From an uncultured Clostridia bacterium (GTDB lineage: Bacteria; Bacillota; Clostridia; Christensenellales; Aristaeellaceae), in assembly GCA_934663625.1 (NCBI GenBank), contig CAKUKP010000079.1, positions 1-13,386 of the forward strand: 13,386 nt of DNA. The letters run 5' to 3'. This document shows, piece by piece, positions 1-7,993 of the stretch (position 1 is its first letter; each line of letters begins with the position of its first letter). The translations under genes and the position numbers were made by a program. A model generated the notes under the pieces. It saw nothing but the letters and a program-made list of their open reading frames with translations. It was not told the origin of the DNA and did not search any database.

Positions 1-1620
1 GGCGATCGGTATGATTATTGCCTGTTCGACGCTTCGACCGGCGCGTATATCATCAATCGCGCGGGCTTCAGCGATTACAGCTATTATGAAACGCTGCTTA
101 CGATGAATGAAAAGGGGCGCATGCGGGCGCTGCTCAATGCGTGGCGCGCTTCCGGTCTGCAGCCCCAGGTCGCCGATGTGGTAAAGCATAACGAAAGCGA
201 ATTCTACATCGGGCAGGCGGGCACCGGAATTGGCAATATTTCCGTGGCGGTTACGATTCCTCTGGAACAGATGCAGAATGAACTTGGCAATCCGCCGTGG
301 AACAAATGGGTGATCAGCGGCGTGATCGCCGTCGGAATACTGGCGATACTGATCGCATCTTTTCTGGTGTTCCGGCATGAGCGGAGAATCGCGCGCCTCG
401 CCGCGCGCAGCAACCGCATCAGCGATATGCTGCTGCATCGGGCGTCCAACGGCGCGAAGATGACGCTGATGCTCTATGACGCCACATCGGATACATTTTC
501 CGTATATTGCGAAAGCAACCGCGATCGAAATCTGTACGGAAACGAAGATCCCGCCAATCTGCGCGAATTTGCGCTTCGCTATCACATCATCGATGAAGAT
601 ATCGAGCGCATGTACGCTGCGTGCCGCGGTTTGAAGGTCGAGGATCGTACCACGATGAATTTGACGGCGCTTCGCGAGGATGGCGAACGCAGCCTGCATC
701 TGCATATGCACGCCGTGGAAGAAGAGGGATTGATCATTTGCAGCATGTACGACTGCACGAATGAAATTCGTGCGAACGAACGTATGCAGCAGGAAGAGGT
801 GTTCCGCAATTCCGTTCTGCCGCGCAGCATGGCAAGCTGGGAGATCAATGTAACCGCCAACACTTGGAAGGCGACCTATTGCGCGAAGAACGCGAATAAA
901 TACATGCGCGATTTTGCAGCGCAGGCGAAAACGCCGCGCGATTATGAACATGATCTTGCGCAAACGCTTCGCACGATCATTCATCCGGATGATTATCCGT
1001 CCTACGTAAGCGCGGTCAATACCGATGCGCTGACCCTGATGTATCACAGCGGCGTTGTGGAAAACGTGCACGAATACCGCGTGCGCAGCAATCAGAAAAA
1101 GGGCTATGAATGGCACCGGCAGATCGTGCGCATGCAAAAGAGCATCGACAGCGAAGATATCATCGCATCGCTGTACGTTATCAATATTGATGCAGAACGC
1201 ACCGCGGAAACGGAACGGCGCGAGCGAAACCGCATTTTGCAGCAATCGCTTACCGCGCTGGGCGGCGTGTATTTCGCGCTGTTTTACATCGATCTGGACA
1301 ATGATACCTGCTATACCGCCAAGGCGCCGAAGGGCGAACTGGTATCGCAGGTCAGCGCGCCCTACAAGGCAAAATTCGATGCGTACATCGATCGCATCGT
1401 GCAGCCGGAGGATCGCGAGCGCATTCGCGATGCGCTGAGCGCATATCGTCTGCGCAGAGAAATGACGGAAACGGATCATCTGGTGTACCACATCTATCAC
1501 CGCAGGGTGGATGATCGCTATGAAGAAGCGGTGCTGCTGATTCAGGCGGCGCGCTTTGAAAACGGCACCGTGCGCGATGTGGTAATCGCGCTGCGCAACA
1601 GGAATCACGAAAAGATATAA
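1..1620 (+). CDS. Membrane sensor protein with Cache-like extracellular part and PAS-like cytoplasmic modules (5' partial)
   Basis: The reading frame is open from base 1, so the gene begins left of the window; 539 residues are visible. Residues 1-100 look like the distal part of an extracellular Cache-type ligand-binding domain (aromatic-rich SDYSYYETLL, ending in a strand like NISVAVTIP). A hydrophobic helix at about 103-124 (WVISGVIAVGILAILIASF) is followed by basic residues (RHERRIAR), giving an outside-to-inside topology. The cytoplasmic part appears to hold three PAS-like modules, at about 145-260, 270-400 and 415-535; the second has the signature IHPDDYPSY followed by EYRVR and YEWHR. 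I see no GGDEF, EAL, HisKA/HATPase or methyl-accepting region before the stop, so the output is unknown; clostridial relatives of this layout often carry GGDEF or kinase domains. A terminator follows 10 bases after the stop. Domain names are inferred from motif style, not from a search. Confidence 0.7.
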   Translation, partial: GDRYDYCLFDASTGAYIINRAGFSDYSYYETLLTMNEKGRMRALLNAWRASGLQPQVADVVKHNESEFYIGQAGTGIGNISVAVTIPLEQMQNELGNPPWNKWVISGVIAVGILAILIASFLVFRHERRIARLAARSNRISDMLLHRASNGAKMTLMLYDATSDTFSVYCESNRDRNLYGNEDPANLREFALRYHIIDEDIERMYAACRGLKVEDRTTMNLTALREDGERSLHLHMHAVEEEGLIICSMYDCTNEIRANERMQQEEVFRNSVLPRSMASWEINVTANTWKATYCAKNANKYMRDFAAQAKTPRDYEHDLAQTLRTIIHPDDYPSYVSAVNTDALTLMYHSGVVENVHEYRVRSNQKKGYEWHRQIVRMQKSIDSEDIIASLYVINIDAERTAETERRERNRILQQSLTALGGVYFALFYIDLDNDTCYTAKAPKGELVSQVSAPYKAKFDAYIDRIVQPEDRERIRDALSAYRLRREMTETDHLVYHIYHRRVDDRYEEAVLLIQAARFENGTVRDVVIALRNRNHEKI

Positions 1621-1630
1621 TTGCCCAATC

Positions 1631-1683
1631 AAAAACCCCCGTTCACCGGTCGCGCTGCGCACGATCGATGAACGGGGGTTTTT
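1631..1683. terminator. Bidirectional intrinsic terminator between converging genes
   Basis: A 15-base left arm at 1631-1645 (A5, C5, then GTTCA) pairs perfectly with 1669-1683 (TGAAC, G5, T5). The 23-base loop can pair further (CGGTCG with CGATCG). A run of seven T follows on the plus strand, and the A-run at the left gives a T-run on the minus strand. It therefore serves both the sensor gene ending at 1620 and the lipoprotein gene ending at 1700. Confidence 0.92.
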
Positions 1684-1699
1684 TTGATTCGATTTCGTT

Positions 1700-3517
1700 T
1701 TAGGCTTCGTCGCTGTGATCCGCCAGTGTGAATACTTCAAGCGCCTGATCGGAGAACAGATAGCTTTGCAGCGCGGCGGAGGCGAGCCCATCCGCCGTTT
1801 CATAATTCAATTCCCGCTGTGCTTCCCGCACGGCTTCCGCGGTGGCATCGTTATAGGTACTCACGCTGTCGGCGATGGAATCCCGCGTCAACAGCCCGAA
1901 TTCCCACAGGCGCCTTTGAAGGTTGAATACATCGTCGCCGCTGCTGCCTATCTGCAAATCGCGCAGCTGCGCCATCATATTTTCATACTGTGAATGCGTA
2001 AGCAAAACATCGCTTGCGGGCGCGGCGTTGGAATAGGCAAACAGCTGCAAATTTTCGTCCGCACGAGCCGTTTCGGTAAGCCCCGTGCCGCGCTGAAGTC
2101 TTACTACGGCGAAGGCGGTCAGATTATCGTATCTTCCGGTGGCGGACGGCGCATAGCCCAGCTCCAGCAGGCGATTTTGCAGGCGCAGCACATCCGCGCC
2201 GGACGCGCCGATCTCAAGAGAACGCGAAACGGAGAGCGCTGCATCCGGCTCCGCGGAATCCGCGTTTGCTTCAATATTTGCCGCCGCGCCGTCGATATTC
2301 AGCGCGAACGATGAATTGATCACCGCCTGCGTCTGCACGGAGGCTGCGCCCGTTTCTTCCAGTCCGTTAAAGCGCTGGAACAGCTTTACGGCCTCGGTGG
2401 TCGCCGCACCGTAATTCGAATTCGGTGCGCCGGAAGCATAGCCCAGATCGATCAGCCGCTGCTGGAGCGCGCCGACGCTTTCGCCGGAAGCGCCCTCGAT
2501 CAGGTTTGAATACAGGTTTTCATAAATGCTGAACGCCGGTGCGCTGTCGCTCGTAAGCAGGGTTTGCAGTTCCGCATCGATCGTATCGGAGGGAACGCGC
2601 CCGCAGGCTTCCGCAAACAGCTTGACGGCGATCTGCGTGGCGGTATCGTAGGTACCCGTCGCCGCGCCGGTCATATAACCCAGCTCCGCAAGGCGGTTTT
2701 GCAAGTTCAGGATATCGGCGTTATGCGTATCTGCGCCGGTCGCAGCGCCATCCACCGTTCCGCCTGCATAGGCGCGCGCGGAATCGGAATACAATTCCTT
2801 TTGCAGGGCGACGTTTGCGGTATCATCCGGCGCAAGGCCGTAGGCTTCGTAGAACAGCATAACGGCGGTGGCGGTTGCATCATCAAACACGCCGCTGATT
2901 TCGCTGATGGGATAGCCCAGCTTTTGCAGGCGCTGCTGCAGCGCGTATACGCTGCTGCCCACGTCGCCGCGCTGCAATATCGTATACTGCGAAACGACCG
3001 CATCATCGTATTGCGCGCTGCCGTACTGCGGCGCATCGGCGGAGAACAGGCGTGCCTGCAGGCGCGCGGTCGCAACGCCGGTCTGCATCGTGCCGTAGGT
3101 CTGTTCAAAGCGGCGCACGGCGGCGTCGGTTTCTTCATCGAATATGCCCGAAATCGCCTTCGTATAATAGCCCAGCTCCAGCAGGCGCGTTTGCAGCGCC
3201 TGTACCGCGATGCCCGTGTTGCCCAGCGAAAGCGTTTTGTAATTGCTTTCATCGCTGTCGGAAGTTACGGGCTGCATTTCCAGCACGCTTGCCGAATCAT
3301 TTACCGTCACCTTGCCATCGCCATCGATCACCAGCGCGTCCTTCTGCTCTACGGCGTTCGGCAGCGGCGTGATCGTGGCATAGGGAAGGGAGATATTGAT
3401 GCTGTAATCGGCCTGGTTGTCCAATATGGTCTTTTGTTCCGTATCTGAACTGCATCCCGTCAGCGCGGCGGCGCAGCACGCCGCCGAAAGCAGGATGCAA
3501 AGCGATCTTTTGTGCAT
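1700..3517 (-). CDS. Lipoprotein with six peptidoglycan-binding-like repeats
   Basis: 605 residues. The N-terminus is a lipoprotein signal: MHKR, a hydrophobic stretch, and lipobox LTGC at 19-22, so Cys22 would be lipidated and the protein held on the outer face of the membrane. Six copies of a PG_binding_1-like repeat begin at about residues 96, 180, 264, 339, 434 and 520. The core pattern is LxxGxxGxxVxxLQxRLxELGY, then GxFDxxTxxAVxxFQ. In this family the repeat binds peptidoglycan and usually accompanies a lytic or cross-linking enzyme, but none is visible here: the ends and linkers (about 30-95, 400-430) look unstructured and Ala/Asp/Ser rich. The third repeat is degenerate at its start. 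The start ATG has GGAGG at 3524-3528 with 6 bases of spacing. It lies 97 bases downstream of the membrane-protein gene on the same strand and may have its own promoter. Likely role: a wall-binding adaptor or scaffold (inference). Confidence 0.85.
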   Translation of the reverse strand: MHKRSLCILLSAACCAAALTGCSSDTEQKTILDNQADYSINISLPYATITPLPNAVEQKDALVIDGDGKVTVNDSASVLEMQPVTSDSDESNYKTLSLGNTGIAVQALQTRLLELGYYTKAISGIFDEETDAAVRRFEQTYGTMQTGVATARLQARLFSADAPQYGSAQYDDAVVSQYTILQRGDVGSSVYALQQRLQKLGYPISEISGVFDDATATAVMLFYEAYGLAPDDTANVALQKELYSDSARAYAGGTVDGAATGADTHNADILNLQNRLAELGYMTGAATGTYDTATQIAVKLFAEACGRVPSDTIDAELQTLLTSDSAPAFSIYENLYSNLIEGASGESVGALQQRLIDLGYASGAPNSNYGAATTEAVKLFQRFNGLEETGAASVQTQAVINSSFALNIDGAAANIEANADSAEPDAALSVSRSLEIGASGADVLRLQNRLLELGYAPSATGRYDNLTAFAVVRLQRGTGLTETARADENLQLFAYSNAAPASDVLLTHSQYENMMAQLRDLQIGSSGDDVFNLQRRLWEFGLLTRDSIADSVSTYNDATAEAVREAQRELNYETADGLASAALQSYLFSDQALEVFTLADHSDEA

Positions 3518-3549
3518 GGCAAACCTCCAAGGATAATCTACCTATATAC

Positions 3550-3578
3550 ATTTTAACGCATGTCGCACACAAACACAA
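3550..3578 (-). promoter_or_regulatory. Possible sigma-A promoter for the repeat lipoprotein
   Basis: On the minus strand TTGTGT (3573-3578), a 17-base spacer and TAAAAT (3550-3555) lie upstream of the lipoprotein start. The -10 matches 5 of 6, the -35 only 3 of 6. Readthrough from the upstream gene is the alternative, as no terminator was seen between the two genes. Confidence 0.4.
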
Positions 3579-3614
3579 TACTGCGAATGTGAATCCGGCG
3601 TTTCATTTTGGAAT

Positions 3615-5522
3615 TTAACGCGCTCGCGCGTAGACGATGACCGATGCATTCCGGAATACAACATCCATGTTCTGATCAAACCATTCCAGGTCGACGGCGA
3701 AATTGGATAATTCCCACGAGGAGATATATACATAGGATACATCGTATTCGTCAAACAGTTCCTGATTGTTTTCAGGATCCGTAAACATCAATTCGCACGC
3801 GCGCCACTGATTCGAATAATCCAACCCGTGAAATTTCAAAAATGTATCCGCGCCGCATACGATGTGCCTTCCCGCCAGCGCGGTTACGGCATTGTTGTGC
3901 TGATGCCCCGTCAGAAATACACTCTTTGAATCGGTATTGTGATCGATAAATTCCGCGGCTTCGGCTTCATCGGCTGAAAACAGCTGATAATCGGAAACTA
4001 CCTCGCGCACGATGGATAAGCCGCCCGATACCGTACCGGCGGCGATGAACAGACACGCCAGCAGTCCGCGCAGCCGCAGCCCCTTCAGCTTTTCCCAGAT
4101 GTGCAGAAGGTAGGATCCGATCGCGGGCATCATCATCATATAGGATACGTAGAACAGCTTGTTGTTATCGTATACGTTCGTCTGAAAGATAACCAGTTCG
4201 GCGGTGGCGTAGATCACCAGCGCGCCGATGGCCAGCGTGCGAACCATGCTGCCCTTTTTGGCGTACAGCGTCGCCGGAACCATCAGAATATACGTAAGGC
4301 CGACGTTTTTGATCCAGAACCAGAAATAGCCGTCGATCAGCCGCCCGTTGCCCTGATTGTTGACCCAGTTGAACAGAAATCGCAGACTGTGGCTGCTGCC
4401 GGTTTGCGGGAACGTCCATAAAAGCAGCTGCGGAAGCGCCAGCACGAGCGCACAGAGCGCGTACAGCGCATAACAGACGATCGTATGCATCCGCCGTTCG
4501 GCGGGCGCGCAGATCATGCGGTATATCGCGATTCCCGCGCTGGCCAGCCCAAGCGCAAAAAAGGAATGCGTGTGGATCATCGGCATACAGCCCGCCCAAA
4601 CGCCCAGCAGGATAAAATCGAACCGGCGTTCCGTGCGAATCGCGTTGACCAGCATATACAATGCGGGCAGCAGTACGCACCAGCCCGCCAGCAGCGTGCG
4701 CTGCGGGATCATCATATCGCAGATCACGTTGACCCAGCGCAGGTTCAGGTCGGGCTGGTTCGTGGGCGTTTTATAAAATCCGGTGAATACCTCACGCAGC
4801 GCGGTGGAATCGCGGAAAACGCCGTCGAACGTGTACAGAAAGCCCAGCCCGCCGTTGATAAACATGAATACAAATGCCAGAATTACGGCGCATTTGCTTT
4901 TCGTAATCTCCCATGCGAAGATGACGAAGCCGATGTATACCAGCGCCATCATCAGCGTTCCGGTCAATACATAGGAAAACGTAAGGTCGGAACCGAACAG
5001 CAGCATGGTGGTGACCATGCTGTCCGAAAAGAAGGGGTACCCCAGCAGCGTGCCGGGCAGGATGGAATAATCCGGCGGAAACTTGGCGTTGCGCAGACTG
5101 GCTGCAATGCCCAGATGGAGGCTTAAATCACCGTAGGTCGATTGACCCACGTGCAGCGCGCCGCCCACATTGCGCAGATAATGCGTATACATCAGATAGG
5201 CGGATAAAATGATCAGCGGCAGCGTAATGCACAGCAGCCAGAGGGGCATATCGCCGGAAAACGATGCGTTTTTGCTGCGCCTTTTGCGCGTAAAGAAGAT
5301 GCATCCGCCCGCGATCGCCATCGCCGTGCTCAGCCCCAGCAGCTGCGCCGTGCGGGTAAAATTGAACAGAAACGCCCACACCGGCGGAAGGCACATCATC
5401 ATTACAAGCCCCATGCAGCACCCGATCCAGATTCGAATCAGCTGGCTTTTTTCACGGAAAAGGGCAAAACTCGCGCCCAGTCCGCATAGAATAAATGCAA
5501 ACAATATAAGGTATCCAGCCAT
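3615..5522 (-). CDS. Multi-pass membrane protein, GT-C glycosyltransferase-like
   Basis: 635 residues with about 12-13 predicted membrane helices between residues 2 and 510 and a soluble C-terminal domain at about 518-635. After the fourth helix there is a loop with GDLSLH (131-136) and FPPDYSILPGTLLGYPFFSD (148-167). This resembles the first extracytoplasmic loop of GT-C type lipid-linked-sugar glycosyltransferases, where an acidic residue (here perhaps Asp132) is catalytic. The C-terminal part has TGHQHNNAV, ALAGRHIVCG and a DVSYVYIS strand, like the soluble tails found on large bacterial membrane proteins of this kind. Donor and acceptor are unknown; transfer of a sugar to a cell-wall or surface polymer is inference. 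ATG at 5522 has GGAGG 4 bases upstream, and a good promoter lies just before it. The product is full length, with no sign of a frameshift. It may be co-transcribed with the lipoprotein gene downstream. Confidence 0.6.
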   Translation of the reverse strand: MAGYLILFAFILCGLGASFALFREKSQLIRIWIGCCMGLVMMMCLPPVWAFLFNFTRTAQLLGLSTAMAIAGGCIFFTRKRRSKNASFSGDMPLWLLCITLPLIILSAYLMYTHYLRNVGGALHVGQSTYGDLSLHLGIAASLRNAKFPPDYSILPGTLLGYPFFSDSMVTTMLLFGSDLTFSYVLTGTLMMALVYIGFVIFAWEITKSKCAVILAFVFMFINGGLGFLYTFDGVFRDSTALREVFTGFYKTPTNQPDLNLRWVNVICDMMIPQRTLLAGWCVLLPALYMLVNAIRTERRFDFILLGVWAGCMPMIHTHSFFALGLASAGIAIYRMICAPAERRMHTIVCYALYALCALVLALPQLLLWTFPQTGSSHSLRFLFNWVNNQGNGRLIDGYFWFWIKNVGLTYILMVPATLYAKKGSMVRTLAIGALVIYATAELVIFQTNVYDNNKLFYVSYMMMMPAIGSYLLHIWEKLKGLRLRGLLACLFIAAGTVSGGLSIVREVVSDYQLFSADEAEAAEFIDHNTDSKSVFLTGHQHNNAVTALAGRHIVCGADTFLKFHGLDYSNQWRACELMFTDPENNQELFDEYDVSYVYISSWELSNFAVDLEWFDQNMDVVFRNASVIVYARAR

Positions 5523-5558
5523 ACAGCCTCCGAGAATAACAGAAATACTTACACATCA

Positions 5559-5587
5559 ATTATACCATCGCACACCGGCCGCGTAAA
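5559..5587 (-). promoter_or_regulatory. Sigma-A-like promoter for the GT-C-like gene
   Basis: On the minus strand TTTACG (5582-5587), exactly 17 bases, then a perfect TATAAT (5559-5564). This sits 36 bases before the start codon at 5522. Confidence 0.7.
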
Positions 5588-5722
5588 GCATGAAACCGAA
5601 AAAAACGGGTGGAGAACGCGCGGTGGGCAATGGTAAAATATGTCGGAATTATTTCTGCATAATACAAATATATTTATATTATTGCGTACAGTTCTCGATT
5701 TTATGCATATTATGCGGATTTA
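5588..5722. other. Divergent intergenic region, AT-rich, with small palindromes
   Basis: Non-coding stretch between two divergent promoters; no convincing ORF or RNA gene. The first ~50 bases are GC-rich; 5641-5722 is strongly AT-rich. It contains GCATA-T-TATGC (5705-5715) ending 7 bases before the -35 of the Ig-like gene, and an imperfect inverted repeat around 5656-5685 (TGCATAATA against TATTATTGC). These could be operator or UP-like elements; no regulator can be named. Confidence 0.3.
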
Positions 5723-5751
5723 TTGAAATACACGCCCCTGTGGTATAGAAT
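5723..5751 (+). promoter_or_regulatory. Sigma-A-like promoter for the Ig-like surface protein
   Basis: TTGAAA (5723-5728), a 17-base spacer and TAGAAT (5746-5751), each 5 of 6 against consensus, 40 bases ahead of the start codon. The upstream flank is AT-rich. Confidence 0.7.
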
Positions 5752-5791
5752 AATAACAGTGTTGAATATGTATATGTAGGAGGAATACTCC

Positions 5792-6262
5792 GTGAATCGA
5801 TTCATAAAGCGAATCGCAGCGATCATTCTGGCAGCGATAATTGCCGTAAGCGTGTACGCGCTGGCGGATAATGTGATATCTACATCCGTTGTAATGCGTA
5901 TCACCCGCGTTACGCAGAGCGCCGTCGTCGATGCGGGCGAAGATCTCGCCATGGAAATCAATATCGACGGCGTTACCCCGACCGCCTTCCAATGGTATAA
6001 GGACGACGCCGCGATCGAGGGCGCAAATCAGAAGGTATACACCATCGTAAACGCCAAGGTAGAGGACAGCGGCGTATACCGCATGGAAGCCTTTGATGAA
6101 AACGGCAAAATGCTGGTAAGCATGGACATCAGCGCCCGCGTGGTGGATCGCAGCGTGCCGAAGTCCGGCGATACATCCATGCCGGTGGGCGCTGCCATCG
6201 CAGGTCTGGTTATCGCGTCCTGTGCGCTGCTTCTGATGTTCCGTCGCAAGGCGCGCGCCTGA
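5792..6262 (+). CDS. Small cell-surface protein with one Ig-like domain and a sortase-like tail
   Basis: 156 residues from a GTG start, with AGGAGG at 5778-5783 and 8 bases of spacing. Residues 1-25 form an export signal (MNRFIKR, then a long hydrophobic core, likely cleaved after YALA). Residues ~33-118 are an Ig-like beta sandwich: the central Trp is in FQWYKDD (66-72) and the strand-F motif is EDSGVYRM (91-98), but the usual disulphide cysteines are missing, as is common in bacterial Ig domains. VPKSGD at 122-127, a hydrophobic helix (131-150) and the tail RRKARA match the three-part layout of a sortase sorting signal, with VPKSG as a variant of LPXTG. Either wall anchoring by a sortase or simple membrane anchoring is possible; no sortase is in the window. 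It is monocistronic, with its own promoter and terminator. The ligand is unknown. Confidence 0.75.
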   Translation: MNRFIKRIAAIILAAIIAVSVYALADNVISTSVVMRITRVTQSAVVDAGEDLAMEINIDGVTPTAFQWYKDDAAIEGANQKVYTIVNAKVEDSGVYRMEAFDENGKMLVSMDISARVVDRSVPKSGDTSMPVGAAIAGLVIASCALLLMFRRKARA

Positions 6263-6276
6263 TTGCATTTGAAATC

Positions 6277-6303
6277 AAAGCGATCCGATTGGATCGCTTT
6301 TTT
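6277..6303 (+). terminator. Intrinsic terminator after the Ig-like gene
   Basis: A perfect 10-base stem, AAAGCGATCC (6277-6286) with GGATCGCTTT (6291-6300), a GATT loop and a T-run of six including the stem end. It lies 14 bases after the stop and insulates tgt from this gene. Confidence 0.9.
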
Positions 6304-6394
6304 CATGCGATGCATCCCGTTTTCATACAGAATTTATATTGATCTGATACGATATTATACGCGCAATCGCGCAAATGGAATTCGGAGGAACGAA

Positions 6395-7519
6395 ATGCAA
6401 AAACCATTTGAATTTGAACTTCTGCACGTATGCAAGCAGACCGGCGCGCGCCGCGGCAGACTGCATACGCCGCACGGCGTGATCGAAACGCCCATCTTCA
6501 TGCCCGTCGGAACGCAGGCAAGCGTGAAAACCATGTCGCCCGATGAACTGAAGGAATGCGGCGCGCAGATCATCCTGTCCAACACCTATCATCTGCATCT
6601 GCGTCCCGGCGAAGAACTGGTGCAGAAGGCGGGCGGGCTGCATAAGTTCATGAATTGGGATCGCCCGATTCTGACCGACAGCGGCGGATTTCAGGTGTTT
6701 TCGCTCGCCGATCTGCGCAAGCTGAACGATGAGGGCGTGGAATTCCGTTCGCATCTGGACGGCAGCAGGCAGTTTATCTCGCCCGAAAAATCCATCGCCA
6801 TTCAGGAAGCGCTGGGCAGCGATATCGCGATGCAGTTTGATGAATGTTCGCCCTATCCCTGCGATTATGGCCGTGCAAAGGACGCCATGTACCGAACGCT
6901 GCGCTGGCTGGATCGCTGCATGAAGGCGAAGAAGCGCGAAGATCAGGCGCTGTTCGGCATCGTGCAGGGCGCGTTTTATTCCGATCTGCGCATCGAATGC
7001 GCAAAGGAAATGGCAAAGCTCGATCTGCCGGGCTTCGGCATCGGCGGGCTTTCCGTGGGCGAGCCCAAGGAAATCATGTACGATATGCTGGATCAGATGA
7101 TGCCGTACATGCCGCAGAACAAGCCCCGCTATCTGATGGGCGTGGGTTCGCCGGATTGCCTGATTGAAGGCGTTCTGCGCGGCGTGGATATGTTCGATTG
7201 CGTGCTGGCGACGCGCGTGGCGCGCAACGGAACCGTCTTTACGCACGATGGCCGTCTGGTGGTGCGCAACGCGAAATACGCTGAGGACTTTACGCCGCTC
7301 GATCCGGATTGCGATTGCTACGCCTGCAGGAATTTCACGCGCGGTTACATTCGCCATCTGTTCAAGGCGGGCGAAATTCTGGCGCTGCGCCTGAACAGCA
7401 TCCACAACATCTATTTCCTCACGCACATGATGGAGGAAATGCGCACCGCCATTGAAAACGACGCTTTACTGGATTGGACAAACGAATTTTACGCAAGGCA
7501 CGGCAGAGGGAACTGGTAA
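6395..7519 (+). CDS. tgt: Queuine/preQ1 tRNA-guanine transglycosylase
   Basis: 374 residues. This cytoplasmic enzyme exchanges the guanine at position 34 of GUN-anticodon tRNAs for a queuosine precursor (preQ1 in most bacteria, queuine in salvagers). Hallmarks: ILTDSGGFQVFSL, with the active-site Asp at 95; MGVGSPDCLIEGV (248-260); the nucleophile region MFDCVLATRVARNG, with Asp268; and the zinc site Cys306, Cys308, Cys311 and His337 (CDCYAC ... SIHN). Length fits the bacterial family (~370-380). The frame is open further upstream to 6263, but ATG 6395 has GGAGG at 6384-6388 with 6 bases of spacing, it aligns with the family N-terminus, and the extension would run through the preceding terminator hairpin. 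TATTAT at 6353-6358 may be a -10 box, without a clear -35. yajC follows, a frequent neighbour; queA is not in the window. Confidence 0.97.
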   Translation: MQKPFEFELLHVCKQTGARRGRLHTPHGVIETPIFMPVGTQASVKTMSPDELKECGAQIILSNTYHLHLRPGEELVQKAGGLHKFMNWDRPILTDSGGFQVFSLADLRKLNDEGVEFRSHLDGSRQFISPEKSIAIQEALGSDIAMQFDECSPYPCDYGRAKDAMYRTLRWLDRCMKAKKREDQALFGIVQGAFYSDLRIECAKEMAKLDLPGFGIGGLSVGEPKEIMYDMLDQMMPYMPQNKPRYLMGVGSPDCLIEGVLRGVDMFDCVLATRVARNGTVFTHDGRLVVRNAKYAEDFTPLDPDCDCYACRNFTRGYIRHLFKAGEILALRLNSIHNIYFLTHMMEEMRTAIENDALLDWTNEFYARHGRGNW

Positions 7520-7565
7520 TTTTAATAAATTTACCTGAAAGATACAAATTCTGCGCCCGATTCAG

Positions 7566-7594
7566 TTGTAAGAATATGCGCGATTGGGTATAAT
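7566..7594 (+). promoter_or_regulatory. Sigma-A-like promoter for yajC
   Basis: TTGTAA (7566-7571), a 17-base spacer and a perfect TATAAT (7589-7594), in the 102-base AT-rich gap after tgt. yajC can therefore be transcribed separately from tgt. Confidence 0.65.
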
Positions 7595-7627
7595 AAATAC
7601 ACCGAACAAAGCAAAGGAGTAATGAAG

Positions 7628-7972
7628 ATGTTCAACAACGTAGCATTTGCGGAAGAAGCCGCGGCAGCTCAGGGAACGGGCAGCGTTCTTTCCATGGTAA
7701 TCATGATTGTGGTCATGGTTGCGGTTTTCTATTTCCTGCTGATCCGTCCGCAGAAGAAAAAGGATAAGGCCGTGAAGGATATGCTCGGCTCTCTGAAAAC
7801 CGGCGATCGCATCTGCACCATCGGCGGTCTGTACGGCACCATCGCGGGCATTAAGGATGATACCATCACCCTGAAGATGGGTTCTCTGGAAAACACCATC
7901 GTGATCGCACGCTGGGCGGTTCGTTCCGTAGAAAGCATCAAGACCGAGAATGATTCTCAGCCTGAGGTATAA
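7628..7972 (+). CDS. yajC: Sec translocase accessory subunit YajC
   Basis: 114 residues. YajC is a small single-pass membrane protein that associates with SecDF and SecYEG during protein export. One N-terminal helix (about 20-40, VLSMVIMIVVMVAVFYFLLI) leads into the family signature FYFLLIRPQKKKDK. A short beta-rich cytoplasmic domain follows, with MLGSLKTGDRICTIGGLYGTI and a WAVRSVE end. An ATG at 7622 is in frame, but only 2 bases separate it from AGGAG (7615-7619); the ATG at 7628 has 8 bases and is preferred. A strong terminator begins 21 bases after the stop, so secD/secF, which often follow yajC, are not in this transcript. Confidence 0.95.
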   Translation: MFNNVAFAEEAAAAQGTGSVLSMVIMIVVMVAVFYFLLIRPQKKKDKAVKDMLGSLKTGDRICTIGGLYGTIAGIKDDTITLKMGSLENTIVIARWAVRSVESIKTENDSQPEV

Positions 7973-7993
7973 TTCGTTTCACATGGTAGAATC

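Noticed and set aside
2564..3448. A 294-codon plus-strand open frame
   Set aside because: It is antisense to the repeat lipoprotein. Its internal repetition simply mirrors the repeats of that gene, and it has no ribosome binding site or recognisable domain.
4485..5126. A 213-codon plus-strand open frame
   Set aside because: Antisense to the membrane protein; composition is Gln/Arg/His-rich, typical of a shadow frame.
6304..6394. A preQ1 riboswitch in front of tgt
   Set aside because: No stem followed by the A-rich pseudoknot tail of preQ1 riboswitches could be found; only a weak GCGC-AATC-GCGC hairpin is present.
6323..7426. A 367-codon minus-strand open frame
   Set aside because: It is antisense to tgt, which has all family motifs. 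The frame stays open because of the codon bias of the real gene.
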